Shown piece after piece: positions 5,530 through 6,705 of a DNA stretch of 6,705 nt; positions within the stretch are counted from its first letter, which is position 1, and every line of letters starts with the position of its first letter. The DNA comes from Azospirillum sp. 47_25 (GTDB lineage: Bacteria > Pseudomonadota > Alphaproteobacteria > RF32 > CAG-239), in assembly GCA_001917125.1 (NCBI GenBank), contig MNTU01000010.1, forward strand, positions 1 to 6,705, read 5' to 3'. The notes under the pieces are model-generated. The model searched no databases and had not been told where the DNA came from. It saw only the letters and a program-made list of their open reading frames with translations. The position numbers and the translations under genes were made by a program.

Positions 5530-6174
5530 ATGGCCAAACAAACGAAAGATAAAGGAAACGAGGCTGAATCCGAAGCCAAGCTGCTTAAGAACGAGACTAA
5601 AAAGCTGGGTAAAAGCTCAACCAAAAACATCGGCAAATCAGAGGTTAAGCAATTGGATATGAGCAAGACCAGAGCAAAGAAAATCAAACATTCATATAAG
5701 GTTAAAGATGCCGAAAACGCTTTGTTGCTTAAACTCAAAGACGGCGAAGTCGTCATAGAGATGAATCCGGAAATTGCACCGAACCATGTGGCCCGGATTA
5801 AAGAGCTGGTTCGCGCCGGCTTTTACAACGGTTTGAAATTTCACCGGGTTATTGACGGCTTTATGGCTCAGACCGGATGCCCTTACGGCACCGGAACCGG
5901 CGGCAGCGGCAAAAAGCTGAAAGCCGAATTTAACCGTACGCCGCACAAACGTGGCACGGTTTCGATGGCTCGTTCGATGATGCCGGATTCCGCCGACAGC
6001 CAATTTTTTATCTGCTTTGCCGACTGTCCGTGGCTGGACGGGCAATATACCGTCTGGGGTGAAGTAACTTCCGGCATGGAATATGTTGATATGATTAAGA
6101 AAGGCACCGGCGCCAACGGTTCCGTTTCGGATCCGGACGAAATTATCAGCATGGAAGTTATTGCCGACATTTAA
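5530..6174 (+). CDS. Cyclophilin-type peptidyl-prolyl cis-trans isomerase with Lys-rich N-terminal tail
   Basis: The 214-residue product catalyses cis-trans isomerisation of X-Pro bonds. Residues about 62-212 are a complete bacterial cyclophilin domain: FHRVIDGFMAQTG (104-116) with catalytic Arg106, Phe111, Met112 and Gln114, then GTGTGGSGKKLKAEF (120-134), SADSQFFICF (154-163) with Phe160, and PWLDGQYTVWGEV (167-179). Trp168 aligns with human CypA Trp121, the cyclosporin-contact residue. There is no signal peptide, so it is cytoplasmic. Residues 1-57 form an unusual extension with 16 lysines and four imperfect 8-residue repeats, predicted to be helical or disordered. A basic tail like this could bind nucleic acid or ribosomes, which is inference. 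The gene follows the ligase by 32 nt with no terminator between, and a terminator comes 19 nt after its stop codon, so cotranscription with the ligase operon is likely, though a promoter inside the ligase gene cannot be excluded. Confidence 0.93.
   Translation: MAKQTKDKGNEAESEAKLLKNETKKLGKSSTKNIGKSEVKQLDMSKTRAKKIKHSYKVKDAENALLLKLKDGEVVIEMNPEIAPNHVARIKELVRAGFYNGLKFHRVIDGFMAQTGCPYGTGTGGSGKKLKAEFNRTPHKRGTVSMARSMMPDSADSQFFICFADCPWLDGQYTVWGEVTSGMEYVDMIKKGTGANGSVSDPDEIISMEVIADI
5581..5676 (+). repeat. Four imperfect 24-nt (8-codon) tandem repeats in the cyclophilin tail
   Basis: Residues 18-49 align as four octads: LLKNETKK, LGKSSTKN, IGKSEVKQ, LDMSKTRA. Position 1 is always Leu or Ile (18, 26, 34, 42), position 7 always Lys or Arg (24, 32, 40, 48), and position 4 is Ser in the last three. 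The DNA is diverged (CTG, CTG, ATC and TTG at the first codon), so the pattern is kept mainly at protein level. Confidence 0.55.
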
Positions 6175-6193
6175 TTTTTCGCCCTGTTCTCAT

Positions 6194-6225
6194 AAATCCG
6201 AATCTGAAAAGGTTCGGATTTTTTT
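6194..6225 (+). terminator. Intrinsic terminator after the cyclophilin gene
   Basis: AAATCCGAA (6194-6202) pairs with TTCGGATTT (6213-6221), with a small loop and a T run to 6225. It lies 19 nt after the stop codon and closes the probable four-gene transcript. Confidence 0.9.
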
Positions 6226-6231
6226 ATACGC

Positions 6232-6244
6232 CTTTAGTCTAAAG
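6232..6244. repeat. Short perfect inverted repeat upstream of the last gene
   Basis: CTTTAG and CTAAAG are separated by one T. The repeat lies 45 bp upstream of the -35 box of the next promoter, a position where an activator or repressor could bind. It is short enough to be chance. Confidence 0.25.
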
Positions 6245-6288
6245 ATATAGAAGCTTTATCTGAACAAAATTTTGCATCTTATGATTAT

Positions 6289-6317
6289 TTGACTCTTTTC
6301 AAAGAATGTGATATTCT
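6289..6317 (+). promoter_or_regulatory. Sigma70-type promoter with extended -10 for the last gene
   Basis: TTGACT (6289-6294) and TATTCT (6312-6317) are separated by exactly 17 bp, and TGA directly before the -10 gives the extended -10 TGn element. The predicted start near 6324 gives a leader of about 34 nt ending in GAGG (6348-6351), 6 nt before the ATG at 6358. Confidence 0.7.
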
Positions 6318-6357
6318 GAAAATGGTTTTGATTCAGTTATAGTCTATGAGGTGTATT

Positions 6358-6705
6358 ATGAAAAACATTCGTTCATACGTGTGCGCCCTGTTTTTGGCCG
6401 GCTTTTATGCGGCTGATGCGGGGGCTTTGGTGTATTCCAATCCTCCTTCATGGTATGCCGATCTTATAGGCAAAAGCCAAAACCAAATATTTGAATCAAA
6501 ACCGCTAAGTTTACCCGAAGCCCGGAACATTTCCCCTTTTCCCAAATATGCCAAGGTTCATTTTATAGTAGATACAAATGACAAGCTCGGTTTTGACAAT
6601 ATTGAACAGAGCTTTGACCATGACAACGTTAACCGCTGTAAAACTCTGGGCTTTAACAAAACCGGCGCATGCGGCGCCAATGAGCGGGTGTCGCGTTATT
6701 GTCCT
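6358..6705 (+). CDS. Exported protein with Cys motif, partial at window end
   Basis: The frame is open from the ATG at 6358 to the window edge (116 residues) with no stop codon, so the 3' part is missing. The start is supported by GAGG 6 nt upstream and by the promoter before it. Residues 1-23 form a Sec signal peptide (hydrophobic core VCALFLAGFYAA, cleavage near ADA or AGA). The next stretch (24-90) is a polar region with LVYSNPPSWYADLIGKS (24-40) and a beta-like KVHFIVDTND (66-75); I recognise no family in it. From residue 94 a cysteine pattern appears, C94-x2-LGFN, then C105 and C115-P, close to the C-x2-LGYN ... C ... CP pattern of the first gene in the window. The gene is probably monocistronic at its 5' end because a terminator precedes it. 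Export is well supported; function is unknown. Confidence 0.8.
   Translation, partial: MKNIRSYVCALFLAGFYAADAGALVYSNPPSWYADLIGKSQNQIFESKPLSLPEARNISPFPKYAKVHFIVDTNDKLGFDNIEQSFDHDNVNRCKTLGFNKTGACGANERVSRYCP

Overview
The window looks like chromosomal DNA from a Gram-negative bacterium of moderate GC content. The outer-membrane porin, the predicted lipoprotein and several Sec signal peptides all indicate a double membrane. The general style of the proteins suggests an alphaproteobacterium, perhaps one of the uncultured host-associated lineages, but that is an impression from family resemblance and not a placement. No rRNA, tRNA, CRISPR array, transposase or integrase is visible.

Layout. (1) 42-551 encodes a small secreted protein with a cysteine-rich N-terminal part and a C-terminal part resembling phage tail-fibre tips. 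It ends at a strong hairpin that probably works in both directions and separates it from a small, unrecognised minus-strand gene (598-894). (2) 1049-2314 encodes an OprB-type carbohydrate porin, transcribed alone and closed by a perfect 8-bp stem terminator. (3) 2439-5497 holds a tight three-gene set: a secreted, probably lipid-anchored retropepsin-like protease, a membrane protein with an inactive transglutaminase-like domain and about seven C-terminal helices, and a RimK-related ATP-grasp ligase. Gaps are 16 and 1 nt. A lysine-rich cyclophilin (5530-6174) follows 32 nt later, probably on the same transcript, and a terminator closes the unit at about 6194-6225. (4) 6358 to the window edge is the start of another exported protein, read from its own well-formed promoter and cut by the window end. 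Its last visible residues repeat a cysteine motif seen in the first gene.

How the genes may work together. The three-gene set is the main interest. The cytoplasmic ATP-grasp enzyme should form an amide (peptide-like) bond, the polytopic protein bridges the inner membrane with a large domain probably in the periplasm, and the protease lies outside the cytoplasmic membrane. Families of this kind are known to occur together from comparative genomics, but substrate and product are not evident here; a make-and-trim cycle for a peptide-like modification is inference. The porin has its own terminator and is not obviously part of this unit.
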